A stretch of DNA of 64,000 nucleotides, taken from the NCBI RefSeq assembly GCF_019131995.1, contig NZ_JAHONA010000005.1, positions 49,319 to 113,318 of the forward strand. The letters run 5' to 3'. Position numbers and translations under genes: made by a program. The notes below the pieces were generated by a model, which was not told the DNA's origin, did no database searches, and saw nothing but the letters and a program-made list of their open reading frames with translations. Origin of the DNA: Collinsella aerofaciens. GTDB lineage: Bacteria; Actinomycetota; Coriobacteriia; Coriobacteriales; Coriobacteriaceae. How positions within the stretch are numbered: position 1 is the first letter of the stretch; every line of letters begins with the position of its first letter. Positions 1-9,146 of this stretch are shown in pieces.

Positions 1-666
1 GCCATCGACATTCAGACCGACGTGCCCGTCGCCCGCGGTCTGGGCTCCAGCTCCACCTGCGTCGTCGCCGGCATCATGGCTGCCGCCGCGCTGACAGGCC
101 ACACCGTCGACCGCGCCGAGCTCGTTCGCATCGCCACCGAGGTCGAGGGCCATCCCGATAACGTCGCCCCCGCTATCCTGGGCGGCGCCGTCTGCTCCTT
201 TACGCCGACTGATTCGCTCCCCCAGTGCCTGCGCTACGAGGTGAGCGATCGCCTGCGTTTTATTACCGTGATTCCGCCCTACGAGGTGCACACGAGCGAG
301 GCGCGCAAGGTCGTGCCACAGGAGATCCCGCTCTCCACTGCCGTGTGGCAGATGGGTCGCATCGCCGGCATGACGCGCGGCTTGGAGACTGGTGACCTGG
401 ACCTGATTGCCGCCGCCAACGACGACCGCATTCAGGAGCCTTATCGTCGCCGCCTCATCCCCGACTACAACGCCGTGCGCGACACCTGCCTCAACGGCGG
501 CGCCAAGACCATCTGGATCAGCGGCTCCGGCTCGACCCTCATGGCCGTGACCGACGACACCATCGTGGCAAAGTTCCTGCAGGTCAAGCTGCGTGAGCAG
601 TTCCCCAAGTGTGACACGCACATTCTGACGTGCGACACCGAGGGCGCTCAAATCGAGTACCTGTAG
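1..666 (+). CDS. thrB: Homoserine kinase, 3' part (5' end outside window)
   Basis: GHMP-superfamily kinase that phosphorylates L-homoserine to O-phosphohomoserine on the way to threonine. The reading frame is open from base 1, so the annotated start lies upstream of the window. The ATP-binding loop PVARGLGSSS is at residues 9-18 of the visible part, followed by EGHPDNVAPAILGG typical of homoserine kinases. The C-terminal GHMP segment with ISGSGST is present, and the protein ends in a normal position (TAG at 664-666). What is missing is the N-terminal third. The stop is followed 21 nt later by a large inverted repeat that probably terminates transcription. Confidence 0.9.
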   Translation, partial: AIDIQTDVPVARGLGSSSTCVVAGIMAAAALTGHTVDRAELVRIATEVEGHPDNVAPAILGGAVCSFTPTDSLPQCLRYEVSDRLRFITVIPPYEVHTSEARKVVPQEIPLSTAVWQMGRIAGMTRGLETGDLDLIAAANDDRIQEPYRRRLIPDYNAVRDTCLNGGAKTIWISGSGSTLMAVTDDTIVAKFLQVKLREQFPKCDTHILTCDTEGAQIEYL

Positions 667-687
667 ACATCGCTGGTTAATCCCTTC

Positions 688-816
688 GGGCCGCCCAAGG
701 GTATCCCCTTAAAAACGTCCTCGCACTTGAGGCCCGCTTATCCTGCTCCTTCGGAGCTACGGATAAGCGGGCCTCGTGCTGCGGAATGTTTTTAGGGGGA
801 TACCCTTGGGCGGCCC
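688..816 (-). repeat. Nested hairpin repeat, family 1, copy 1
   Basis: Large inverted repeat between the convergent genes thrB and engB. On the minus strand it reads: outer arm, AACATTCCGCAGCACG, an inner hairpin whose arms contain AGGCCCGCTTATCC, then AAGTGCGAGGACGTT, then the complementary outer arm starting GGGCCGCCCAAGGGTATCCC on the plus strand. The same conserved core with different arms recurs at 10311-10433 and 46503-46647. It begins 21 nt after the thrB stop. It probably serves as a bidirectional terminator, and possibly as a structured RNA. Confidence 0.8.
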
Positions 817-924
817 TACAGCAACGTGGTCGACGATGTCTATAGGAACCCACGCTTTGAAGGGGCGCCGGGCTGATGGTTTGGCTTTTTATTGATGGGG
901 GCCCTTACTGGGATGGAACCCTTA

Positions 925-1515
925 CTAGAGGCAGGCCTCGGCGATGCGGCGCTTGAGTTCGTCGATGCCCACACCGGTTTGGGAGCTTGTGATGATTACG
1001 TTTTCGGCAGGGACGTTGAGCTGCTTTTTGATGGCTGCTGCCTGGCGGGCCTGCTGGGTACGGCTGAGTTTGTCGGCCTTGGTGAGACAGACGATAAAGT
1101 TGAATTCGTTGCCCTGTAGGTAGTCGATCATGTCGTGGTCGAGCTTGCTGGGGTCGTGACGAATGTCCACCAGCGACACAACCAGGTTAAAGCTGCGCTC
1201 GGAGTCGAAGAAGTCACCGATGAGCTCGGCCCAACGGTCGCGCTCGGCCTTGGAGCGACGGGCGAAACCGTAACCCGGCAGGTCCACGAAATGCACGTCG
1301 TCGGCCTCAAAGAAGTTGATGTTGCTCGTCTTGCCCGGCGTACTGGAAACCTTGACCAGGTTCTTGCGGCCAAAGAGCTTGTTCATAATCGACGACTTGC
1401 CCACATTGGAGCGGCCCACAAAGCTCACCTCGGGACAGGTGGACTCGGGAATCTGCGAAACCTTGCCGTAGCTGGCGACGAACTTGGCAAGCTGGTAGTT
1501 AATGGAATCGGCCAT
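925..1515 (-). CDS. engB: Ribosome biogenesis GTPase EngB/YsxC
   Basis: TRAFAC-class GTPase needed for assembly of the large ribosomal subunit; cytoplasmic. The protein is 196 aa, normal for EngB. G1 is GRSNVGKS (34-41), G2 region STPGKT (about 58-63), G3 DLPGYG (78-83), G4 TKAD (about 145) and an SS-type G5. The ATG at 1515 is chosen because GGAG lies 5 nt upstream; a GTG two codons earlier would overlap that Shine-Dalgarno sequence. It is transcribed after the nucleosidase gene upstream, with a gap of about 40 nt, so the two may be co-transcribed. Confidence 0.95.
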   Translation of the reverse strand: MADSINYQLAKFVASYGKVSQIPESTCPEVSFVGRSNVGKSSIMNKLFGRKNLVKVSSTPGKTSNINFFEADDVHFVDLPGYGFARRSKAERDRWAELIGDFFDSERSFNLVVSLVDIRHDPSKLDHDMIDYLQGNEFNFIVCLTKADKLSRTQQARQAAAIKKQLNVPAENVIITSSQTGVGIDELKRRIAEACL

Positions 1516-1553
1516 GGACACTCCTTGGTCGTAGGTTCTTACAAAAGAGCGCG

Positions 1554-2294
1554 CTATTGCGCAGCGGCAATGCGGCGGACGATATCGAGCGTGATGTCAC
1601 TTGCGACACGCGCATACTCGAACAGATCGAACTCTCGATCGCAAATTGCATCGTACGCCTCGTCACAATTATCGCTGATAGCGCGCAACACCAGGCAATC
1701 GACACCATTCTTGGCCGCGATGTGCGCAATTGCCGCGCCCTCCATCTCGACGCAATCGGCATGCGTGGCCTCAATCGCAGCGTTACGCATGGCGTCACCC
1801 GTAACAAAGCGGTCACCCGTGGCGATAGTGCCACACAGGAACTGCTTGGGGTCCTTCTCCGCAGAATTCTCATCCGCCGAGGCATCCACAAATCCATGCT
1901 CGGCAAGCACGGCGGCGGCAACATCAGCCAACGCCGGCGTCGAGACAAACTCCTCGAGTCCCGGCGCCGACTCGGCGATGAGCGCCGTGTCAGTATCGAG
2001 ATAGCGCAGGCACTTGCCTATAACCACGTCGTTAATATGGAGCTTAGGGTTTAGGCCACCCGCAATGCCCGAAAACACAACGGCCTGCGGGGCATATTTG
2101 CTGATGAGATGCTGCGTTGCCGCCGCGGCGTTTACGGTTCCCATGCCAGCGGTCGTAGCAACAACGGACAAACCGTCGAGCTCGCCGTTGACAACGGTCA
2201 AGCCCGCCTCTTGTGCCACACGAGCGCCGTTCAGTTCTTCTTTAATCTGCGCAACCTCTTTTTCGAGTGCACCGATGATTGCGATGGTAGGCAT
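1554..2294 (-). CDS. mtnN: 5'-methylthioadenosine/S-adenosylhomocysteine nucleosidase
   Basis: Cleaves the glycosidic bond of methylthioadenosine and S-adenosylhomocysteine, feeding methionine and adenine salvage. The 246 aa product opens with IAIIGALEKEV, the typical start of the family, with the catalytic glutamate expected there. FSGIAGGLNP matches the phosphorylase-fold glycine loop, VEMEGAAIAH carries the substrate-binding Met-Glu pair, and LRAISDN contains the catalytic aspartate. The ATG at 2294 follows GGGGGA at a suitable distance. An acidic insertion around residues 135-150 (SADENSAEKDPK) is longer than in the E. coli enzyme. Confidence 0.93.
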   Translation of the reverse strand: MPTIAIIGALEKEVAQIKEELNGARVAQEAGLTVVNGELDGLSVVATTAGMGTVNAAAATQHLISKYAPQAVVFSGIAGGLNPKLHINDVVIGKCLRYLDTDTALIAESAPGLEEFVSTPALADVAAAVLAEHGFVDASADENSAEKDPKQFLCGTIATGDRFVTGDAMRNAAIEATHADCVEMEGAAIAHIAAKNGVDCLVLRAISDNCDEAYDAICDREFDLFEYARVASDITLDIVRRIAAAQ

Positions 2295-2416
2295 ACCATC
2301 CCCCAAACCCGTGAAAACTGCTATCCACGGTATGGTACCAGCATTTTGACTCAACCGCGCAATACGAAGTCGCTAGACCACCGCAGCGCGGGTATCGTAG
2401 AGGAGCAAAAGACTTG

Positions 2417-3235
2417 CTAGCCGATGGCGTTTTTTAGCTCCGCGCGGCGCTTTTTCATGCCGGTCATAACGGCATTACGCAACTCGGGCATGCGCGCGGT
2501 ATCCATCTGGGGCACGCCCTCGAGCTTATAGGGAATGCCCAGTTGCTCGTACTTGACGACACCCATCGTGTGATACGGCAGCATTTCCAGGCCCACCACG
2601 TTGTGCCATGGAGCGATGAGGCGACCGAGCTTCTCGCACTCCTCCACCGTGTCGGTAATGCCCGGCACCACCACGTGGCGGATAACGACCTTGATCTTGC
2701 GACGTGCAAGCTCATCGCCAAACGCCAGAATGCGTGCGGGATCGCACCCAGTCAGCTTTTTATGCTCGACCGGGTCGGCATGCTTAATATCGAGCAGTAC
2801 CATGTCGGTCTCGTTGAGCACGGCATCGAACTTCTCGGGATGCGCGGGATCGAACGCATAGCCGCAGCTATCCAAGCAGGTGTGCACACGACCATCGTGG
2901 TTATTGTGCATGGCGTGGAACAGGTCGGCCAAAAACTCAGGCTGCAGGAGCGGCTCGCCGCCGGACACCGTAATACCACCGCTGCGGTAAAACTCATGGT
3001 TACTCTGGAACTCGTCCATAAGGTGCTCGACGGTCACCATCGTGCCGCCGTTAACCGACCAGGTATCGGGGTTGTGGCAATACGCACAGCGCATGGGGCA
3101 GCCTTGGACAAACACTACGAAGCGGATGCCGGGTCCGTCGACCGTCCCCATCGTCTCGATTGAATGCACGCGGCCAAGGGCAAACGCAGAGTCCTCGGGA
3201 CGAGCGTCCACACCCTCAAGCGTCATTTCTGCCAT
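2417..3235 (-). CDS. pflA: Pyruvate formate-lyase-activating enzyme
   Basis: Radical SAM enzyme that installs the glycyl radical on pyruvate formate-lyase under anaerobic conditions. The 272 aa protein has the CxxxCxxC cluster motif as C46, C50 and C53 (GCPMRCAYC), preceded by GTVDGPGIRFVVF, which is typical of PFL activases. The SAM-binding GGE motif (SGGEPLLQ) follows. The ATG at 3235 has AAGG 8 nt upstream; an upstream TTG in frame is less likely. The gene sits 7 kb from pflB, and its target glycine is in the separate small protein at 10461-10712. Confidence 0.93.
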   Translation of the reverse strand: MAEMTLEGVDARPEDSAFALGRVHSIETMGTVDGPGIRFVVFVQGCPMRCAYCHNPDTWSVNGGTMVTVEHLMDEFQSNHEFYRSGGITVSGGEPLLQPEFLADLFHAMHNNHDGRVHTCLDSCGYAFDPAHPEKFDAVLNETDMVLLDIKHADPVEHKKLTGCDPARILAFGDELARRKIKVVIRHVVVPGITDTVEECEKLGRLIAPWHNVVGLEMLPYHTMGVVKYEQLGIPYKLEGVPQMDTARMPELRNAVMTGMKKRRAELKNAIG

Positions 3236-3409
3236 TCGCGCTACCTTGCCTCTCCTTGGATGCAACCAATTAAAATGCCAGAGCCATTCTAGCCCATGTG
3301 CTTGCGTTTAAACGTCTCGGGCTAGAATGGCACGTTTTAATCTATCCCCCATCACCATGGCTGGGGTCTACGTCGAGATGTCAGGCTGAAGAACGCTCGC
3401 CTGCGGCCT

Positions 3410-4264
3410 TTACGCTTTAAGCGTGAGTACCGCACCGAAGGCGGTCGGGCCGCAATGACTCGAGATGACACCGCCGACCTGGGTCCAGGCAACGTCCTTA
3501 AAGCCCAGGTCGTGCGCATAGACTTCCATGTCGTCACGCAGTTCCTCGGAAAGGCCTACCGAATACGCCAGGCCAATGTGCGAGTAGTCAATCTCCCCCT
3601 TGGCAACCATGTGGTCAATAAAGGCGCGGGCGCATTTGAGCATAGAGCCGCGGAACTTTTTGGTCGCCACGAACTTGCCGCCCGTCACCTCAATGCAGGG
3701 CTTAATCTTGAGCAGATGGGCACCGAGGAATGCCACGTTGGACAAACGACCGCCGGCCTTAAGGAAGGCGAGATCGGTTGGGACAAAGCCCAACAGCACG
3801 CGGTCCATGACGGAGTTCGCGAAGGCGAAGATCTCGTCGACGGTGGCATCGGGGTGAGCCTCGATGTATTTGGCGGTCTCGACGACAACAAGCGACTGGC
3901 CTACCGAGACAAAGCGCGTGTCCATGGAGAACACGTAGTCGCGCCCCTGGGCCGCAATCTTTGAGGACTGATGCGAACAGGTCGTGGCCTCGGAATATGC
4001 AAGATGCAAAATAGTCGCGTCGGGCTGCTCGGCATGGATGCGGTCGTACACATGCGCAAAATCCGCAGGCGCGCAGCCACTGGTCTTGGGCATCACGCCA
4101 AACTCATTGCAGCGCGAATAAATCTCGAGCGGATCGATCGAGCCGTCCTCGACGGTCTCGTCACCAATCGTGACATGCATGGGCACGCGCACGATGCCGT
4201 AGCGCTCGCAGAGCTCCGGCGTCACATCCGACCCAGACTCGACCACGATTACGTACTTGCCCAT
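3410..4264 (-). CDS. DegV family fatty-acid-binding protein
   Basis: DegV (EDD-fold) proteins bind a fatty acid and in Firmicutes act as FakB subunits that present exogenous fatty acids to a FakA kinase. The 284 aa product starts YVIVVESGSDVTPE, the usual DegV start, and has TSGCAPADF where many members read TSQPS. RVLLGFVPTDLAFLKAGGRLS resembles the family's RLSKTQA-type segment, and CGPTAFG is at the C-terminus. The start at 4264 has only a weak ribosome site; an ATG 18 nt upstream is an alternative. No fakA is seen in the window, so a role in lipid uptake is inferred from family only. Confidence 0.85.
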   Translation of the reverse strand: MGKYVIVVESGSDVTPELCERYGIVRVPMHVTIGDETVEDGSIDPLEIYSRCNEFGVMPKTSGCAPADFAHVYDRIHAEQPDATILHLAYSEATTCSHQSSKIAAQGRDYVFSMDTRFVSVGQSLVVVETAKYIEAHPDATVDEIFAFANSVMDRVLLGFVPTDLAFLKAGGRLSNVAFLGAHLLKIKPCIEVTGGKFVATKKFRGSMLKCARAFIDHMVAKGEIDYSHIGLAYSVGLSEELRDDMEVYAHDLGFKDVAWTQVGGVISSHCGPTAFGAVLTLKA

Positions 4265-4539
4265 TCTTATCACGACCCATCTCGACATTGGCTTTTCAAT
4301 ACATGACACGCGCGCCGCGCTGTTGCACAACGGCGTCCAAGCGCCAAAGAGACGCCGCCCCTTGCGCACAACAAAGGACAGCGTCTCCCTGGAAAACTCC
4401 GTGCTTACCTGAGATTTTACACGGTTTATAAATGAGTGTTACTTATCCCGCAAACGGTAGCTATACGCGATGAACGGTAGTTCGCTGCAGCAACTGCGAC
4501 GCATTCCGCCCAGCAAGTCCAATCGCGCTCCACACACGG
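4265..4539. other. Intergenic gap without a recognised gene
   Basis: 275 bases between the fructosidase stop and the DegV start. No open frame with a ribosome site was found, and no strong hairpin stands out. Confidence 0.5.
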
Positions 4540-5988
4540 TTAATGCGCGAGGCGGTAGAAATCCATCGACGCCGCACCCTCGGCATGCAACCCCATCGCC
4601 GGAACCGCCGGCGAATAGGTACGGCTCGTAAGTGCCGCCTCGCCGCCATTTGCAAAAATCTCGACCATCGTAGTGTCCGAAAGCACGCGCAGGTCGCGAA
4701 GCTCGCTGAGCTCGATCGACCTCTGGTCGCGTCCATAGCCTTCGTCGCCCATATCGAGGGTAAGCATCCCGTCCGTATAACGCACAAAGACACCCTTGCG
4801 GATTTCGAGCTCGATCATCTTGGCTCCCTCGCAGGAAACCACGACATCAAACAGGCGTCCCGGCTCCTCAACGGTCTCACCGCCTACAGCACGAACGCAA
4901 TCGCCGCGCATCCTCTCAATCTCGTGCGCCGGCCACTGGCAGAGCTTGCCGCCGCGCATGCTCAGCTCTCTCGGCATCGTCAGCGCGCACTGCCACCCGC
5001 GCGCCGCCGTCGGGCTTTCTGTCGTCGCATCGGGGCAACCCGACCATCCGATCATCAAACGCCGACCCGCAGCGTCCTCAAAGGACTGCGGGGCATAGAA
5101 ATCAAAACCGGCATCGACCATCGGGGGCATGCCCTTCCCGACGATTTTAAAGCTCGGCGCCTCCCAATCGGCCTCGATGGGGAACCACACGCACTGATGC
5201 GGATTGCGGTAACGCCAACCATCGGCAGGCACACCCTGCGGACAGCAAACGAGAATAAGCTCGCCATCGAGCTCAAACAGATCGGGGCACTCCCACATAA
5301 AGCCAAACTTCTCGCCCAACTCAATGCGCGTCGCATAGCTCCAGTCCTCAAGATTGCGCGAGGTATAGACAAGCACGCAGCCACGGTCGTCTTTCGTACG
5401 AGCGCCCAGAACCATGTAGTAGATACCGTCGTGTTCAAGGATCTTGGGGTCGCGCACGTGCGTACCGATATCGTCGGGGTAATCGACCGGCCCAACAGCT
5501 ATGCGCTTCTCGCCCAATTCGTCGGGATTCTCGGCAACCATATGAATCTGGTTTTGCTCACGGCCCGTCAACACGTAGTCGTAATCATCACGGTCAAAAT
5601 GCTTAACGTTGCCGGTATAGAAGTAGTGAATCTTGCCATCACGTACAAAGGCAGAACCAGAATACGCTCCACTCGAATCCAAATCGGAATCGGGGAACAG
5701 CACGGGGCCGTGATTCTCGTACGTCACAAAATCCTTTGTCGTCAGATGGTTCCAAAGCACTGGACCGCCATGCGCAGCATCGAACGGATCGTATTGATGA
5801 TAGATGTGATACGTATCACCAATCTGAACCAAACCATTGGGGTCGTTGAGCCAGCCAAGCTCAGGCTCCACATGGAACAAAAGCCTATCGGGGTCGGACG
5901 CGATGCGAGCCGCCGTCTCATCCTGTCCGGCACGCCACTGCTCATAGTCCGCACGCATCACCTTGTTTTTTTGATTAAACATCGCCAT
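4540..5988 (-). CDS. scrB: GH32 beta-fructosidase (sucrose-6-phosphate hydrolase)
   Basis: Family 32 glycoside hydrolase expected to cleave the phosphorylated fructoside delivered by the PTS encoded upstream. The 482 aa protein has the catalytic triad of the family: nucleophile D49 in GWLNDPNG, transition-state D180 in RDP (179-181), and acid/base E233 in WECPDLF. There is no signal peptide, consistent with an intracellular substrate. It is the last gene of a three-gene operon (7581-8963, 6084-7535, 4540-5988). Sucrose-6-phosphate is the usual substrate of such pairs, but another phosphorylated beta-fructoside is possible. Confidence 0.9.
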   Translation of the reverse strand: MAMFNQKNKVMRADYEQWRAGQDETAARIASDPDRLLFHVEPELGWLNDPNGLVQIGDTYHIYHQYDPFDAAHGGPVLWNHLTTKDFVTYENHGPVLFPDSDLDSSGAYSGSAFVRDGKIHYFYTGNVKHFDRDDYDYVLTGREQNQIHMVAENPDELGEKRIAVGPVDYPDDIGTHVRDPKILEHDGIYYMVLGARTKDDRGCVLVYTSRNLEDWSYATRIELGEKFGFMWECPDLFELDGELILVCCPQGVPADGWRYRNPHQCVWFPIEADWEAPSFKIVGKGMPPMVDAGFDFYAPQSFEDAAGRRLMIGWSGCPDATTESPTAARGWQCALTMPRELSMRGGKLCQWPAHEIERMRGDCVRAVGGETVEEPGRLFDVVVSCEGAKMIELEIRKGVFVRYTDGMLTLDMGDEGYGRDQRSIELSELRDLRVLSDTTMVEIFANGGEAALTSRTYSPAVPAMGLHAEGAASMDFYRLAH

Positions 5989-6083
5989 TGACCTTCTCGT
6001 CTATAGGGAAGGACGCTCGACTCACACGAGCCGAACGCCCTTCCTCAAATGGACTTATCCGCACGTTACGCTGAACGGCTCAA

Positions 6084-7535
6084 CTAGAAGCTAACGTCGA
6101 AGCCAGCGCCAGCGCCCTCTTCATCGGTGGTCGGAACGCCCTTTGCCTTGTTGTAGGCAAAGATCAAGACGATCGGCACGATAAAGGCGATGAGATTGCC
6201 AGCCACATACCACACGAGAGTCTCGGGCGTGACGATGAGCAGGCCAAGCACGCCGGTCAGACCCTGACCGATAGCGCGCACCTCAAAGAGCTTCACGAAG
6301 GCACCGCCGCAGCCTGCACCGATGCATGCGCAGATGAACGGAATGATCGAATAGCGCATGTTTGCAGCAAAGATAGCGGGCTCGGAGATTCCGACCAGCG
6401 TCGGGATAAAGGACGACATGCAAATGTTGCGCTCTTTGGAATGCTTCTTGTGAATGAGGTACATGCCGATGGCGCCGCCGCCCTGGGCGATGATGGAAAC
6501 CGACCAGATGGCCTGGATGTAGTTGAAGCCGGTCGTGGCAACGAGGTTGGCCTCGATACCCTGGATGAACTGATGCGTACCGGTAACGACGAGCGGCTGC
6601 AGGAACGCGGCGAAGACAAAGGCACCAAAGACGCCCATCCTGTTGTACAGGATATCGATTACGCCGGCGAGGACGTCACCGATCAGGTTGCCGAGCGGGC
6701 CGAACACGGTGAACAGGGCAACGTTAGCAAGAATCAGGGTAACGGTCGGGACAAAGACGAACGAAACGACCTCGGGGATGTACTTCTGGGCAATCTTCTC
6801 GACCTTGGCCATAAACCAGGCAGTCAGGATTGCGGGGAACACACCGCCCTGGAAAGCAACCATGGGAATGGATAGCGGACCGAAGTTCCAGTACTCAGCA
6901 CCCGTCGGGTCCATAACGAACGTGTTGCGGTTCATAAGGCTCGGGTGAACCATGACGATACCGACGAGGATGCCCAGGATCGGGTTGCCGCCAAAACGCT
7001 TGACCGCGCTGTACATAACCAGGACAGGCAGGTAGTCAAAGGTGGTGGCGATAATGGCAAAGAAGCTTGCGAGGTTCTTGAGGAACTCGCTGTGATCGGC
7101 GAGGCTGCCCTCCATGCCGAAGAGGCCGTTGGCAACGATCAGCGACTTAAGGCCGATGATGATTGCAGCGCCGACGAAGGCGGGAATGATGGGGATAAAG
7201 ATGTCCGAGAATACCTTGAGGACCGAGAAGAACTTGCCCTTCTTGTCCGCCTCGGCGCCCTTGACCTCGGAAGCGCTGATCTCCTTAACGCCCGTCAGAG
7301 CCATAAACTCATCGTAAACCTTGTTGACGGTACCGGTACCGAAGATAATCATGAGCTGGCCGCTGTTGTACAGCACGCCCTTGACGCCATCGATGTTCTC
7401 GAGCTCGGCCTTGTTGTATTTGCTCGTATCCTTGAGCACCAGACGCAGACGGGTCACGCAATGCGTGGCGCCCTCGATGTTCTCCAGTCCGCCGACGTTG
7501 TCGACGACTTGCTGGGACACTGCCTTGTAGTCCAT
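6084..7535 (-). CDS. scrA: PTS EIIBC component, sucrose/beta-glucoside type
   Basis: Membrane permease of the phosphotransferase system that imports and phosphorylates a sugar. The 483 aa protein has an N-terminal EIIB domain with phospho-accepting C26 (ATHCVTRLRL), then a hydrophobic EIIC domain starting near residue 105 (FIPIIPAFVGAAIIIGLKS) with about ten membrane segments and the GTHQFIQGIE loop. No EIIA domain is fused, so a host EIIA must be used. The ATG at 7535 follows GGAGAGG. It lies between two GH32 genes, which indicates a fructoside substrate such as sucrose. Confidence 0.9.
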   Translation of the reverse strand: MDYKAVSQQVVDNVGGLENIEGATHCVTRLRLVLKDTSKYNKAELENIDGVKGVLYNSGQLMIIFGTGTVNKVYDEFMALTGVKEISASEVKGAEADKKGKFFSVLKVFSDIFIPIIPAFVGAAIIIGLKSLIVANGLFGMEGSLADHSEFLKNLASFFAIIATTFDYLPVLVMYSAVKRFGGNPILGILVGIVMVHPSLMNRNTFVMDPTGAEYWNFGPLSIPMVAFQGGVFPAILTAWFMAKVEKIAQKYIPEVVSFVFVPTVTLILANVALFTVFGPLGNLIGDVLAGVIDILYNRMGVFGAFVFAAFLQPLVVTGTHQFIQGIEANLVATTGFNYIQAIWSVSIIAQGGGAIGMYLIHKKHSKERNICMSSFIPTLVGISEPAIFAANMRYSIIPFICACIGAGCGGAFVKLFEVRAIGQGLTGVLGLLIVTPETLVWYVAGNLIAFIVPIVLIFAYNKAKGVPTTDEEGAGAGFDVSF

Positions 7536-7580
7536 GTTCCTCTCCATTCCTTTTCTAAATCATAAAACGGTTCGTTGCCG

Positions 7581-8963
7581 CTACAGAGACGCGATCGTTG
7601 CGTTTGCGCACTTGAGCGTACCGTCGGTGACCGTCAGCGCCACACCCTGGCCCTGCTTATTGCAGAAGCGAGCGTTAAGCGCAACATCATCGACAAAGAT
7701 GGTCGCGATATCGTCGTCAACGACCAGGCGCACATGATGAGTGCCCTCGCCCTTAAAGAACAACGGACGCTCGAGGCCCATGTTGTTGACCTGGAACCAC
7801 GGGTACTGGGGAGCCGGCGTGAACTCGAGCTTGCCCTCGCGCAGGTTGGCGCGGAACTCATAGGCAAGACCGGTCTCGGCGTCCTCGGCGAACTTGACCG
7901 AGAAGCCGGCAGCGTTACCGCCGAGCTCAATGTCGGTATCGAGCAAGTAGGTGGAGCCGGCATCCGCGGCGAGCACCTGCTCGACCTTGCCCGACTCGCA
8001 GGAAAGCTCAAAGGTCTCGACTGCCTTAGCCTCGCCAAAGGCGCCAAGCATGCTGTCGGGGAGCTTGGTGCCGAGCGTTCCGTCGGCACGCTGAACGATC
8101 TCGAGGGGCATAAAGGTGCCACCCCATAGGTAAGAGCTGGGGTCGCCGCCCTCGTCACGCGTAGGAACCCAACCAAAGAGAACGCGACGCTCGCCATCGA
8201 ATGCGGTGCGAGCGGCGTAGTACGCGCGGCCGTCGAAGGAGTCGTCAGCGGGGGTAATCCAAGGACCGTTGATGGACTTGGACATGCGGTAACGGGTCTT
8301 GTTGCCGTCGCTGTACTCGGAAAAGACGAGGTACCACCAGTCGCCCATCTTAAAGAGATCAGGCATCTCAAACATGGTGTACAGGCCCGGGTTCCACCAG
8401 TCGCCCTGGAACTCCCAGTTGGTCAGATCCTTGGAGGTGAACTTGACCAGGCGGCCGGTCATCAGACGCTTGTCCTCGCCCACGCGCGTGCCGAGGATGA
8501 GCATGTACTCTTCGTTCTCCTCATCCCAAAGCACAAAGGGATCGCGCCAGTTGCGGTCATCGTAACCCTCCTGGGGCGGAAGCAGCGTCTCGGCGATGTT
8601 CTTCTCCCACTTGACGGCGTCGTCGCTCGTTGCGTGAAGAAGAACCTGCTTCATCAAACGTGCGCGGACCTTATCGCGATTGCAACCAGTGTAGAGCGCA
8701 TGGTACTTGTCGCCCACCTTAAACACCGTGCCGGCATAAATGTACTGGTCGACTTCCTCGTCGCCGCCGCGCTCAAGGCTCTCGCCAAAGTCCTTGTAGT
8801 TGACGAAATCCTTGGTCGTAGCAAGTGCCCAGCCAAACGGCTCTCCGAAAGGTTCGGGGTTACGCGTGTCACGCTGATGATAGAGATAGAACGTGCCGTC
8901 CTCGCCGTACGGCATGATGTCGCCTACCCAAATTCCCTCAGGCTGGTAATACACCTTGTGCAT
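7581..8963 (-). CDS. GH32-like protein with variant nucleophile motif
   Basis: A second family 32 protein (460 aa) and the first gene of the operon. The five-bladed propeller motifs are present but divergent: WVGDIMPY (nucleophile D15) replaces the usual WxNDPNG, RDP lies at 140-142 and FEMPDLF supplies E199. A C-terminal beta-sandwich follows from about residue 320. There is no signal peptide. It may act on a different fructoside, or could be a non-hydrolytic binding paralogue. The ATG at 8963 has GGAAG 6-7 nt upstream. Operators lie directly upstream at 9012-9090, and only 45 nt separate it from scrA. Confidence 0.8.
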   Translation of the reverse strand: MHKVYYQPEGIWVGDIMPYGEDGTFYLYHQRDTRNPEPFGEPFGWALATTKDFVNYKDFGESLERGGDEEVDQYIYAGTVFKVGDKYHALYTGCNRDKVRARLMKQVLLHATSDDAVKWEKNIAETLLPPQEGYDDRNWRDPFVLWDEENEEYMLILGTRVGEDKRLMTGRLVKFTSKDLTNWEFQGDWWNPGLYTMFEMPDLFKMGDWWYLVFSEYSDGNKTRYRMSKSINGPWITPADDSFDGRAYYAARTAFDGERRVLFGWVPTRDEGGDPSSYLWGGTFMPLEIVQRADGTLGTKLPDSMLGAFGEAKAVETFELSCESGKVEQVLAADAGSTYLLDTDIELGGNAAGFSVKFAEDAETGLAYEFRANLREGKLEFTPAPQYPWFQVNNMGLERPLFFKGEGTHHVRLVVDDDIATIFVDDVALNARFCNKQGQGVALTVTDGTLKCANATIASL

Positions 8964-9011
8964 CCGAGACTTCCTTTCCACGACATACTAACTCGGTACA
9001 ATGGCAAGATA

Positions 9012-9090
9012 TGTCAATCGTTTTCATATGTCAAACGTTTTCACACCAATACGTCTTTTCGCAGTTCCAGTCGTCGGCAAACGGTTGACA
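9012..9090 (-). promoter_or_regulatory. Three LacI-type operators upstream of the fructoside operon
   Basis: Two adjacent plus-strand copies, TGTCAATCGTTTTCAT (9012) and TGTCAAACGTTTTCACA (9029-9045), are spaced exactly 17 bp. A third, TGTCAACCGTTTGCCGA, is on the minus strand at 9074-9090. A related site, TGTCATACGTTTACATA, lies at 10178-10194 before the lacI gene. The central CG and TGTCA half-site are typical of LacI-family operators, so the neighbouring LacI protein probably represses both units. Confidence 0.75.
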
Positions 9091-9146
9091 TATGCCGGTG
9101 AACGGTCATCAGAGGCGTTTGAGGAATTCTTTTGGCACGGGATGAA

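Noticed and set aside
4543-5991. Open frame of 482 codons on the plus strand
   Set aside because: It is exactly antisense to the GH32 gene scrB, whose catalytic motifs are unambiguous.
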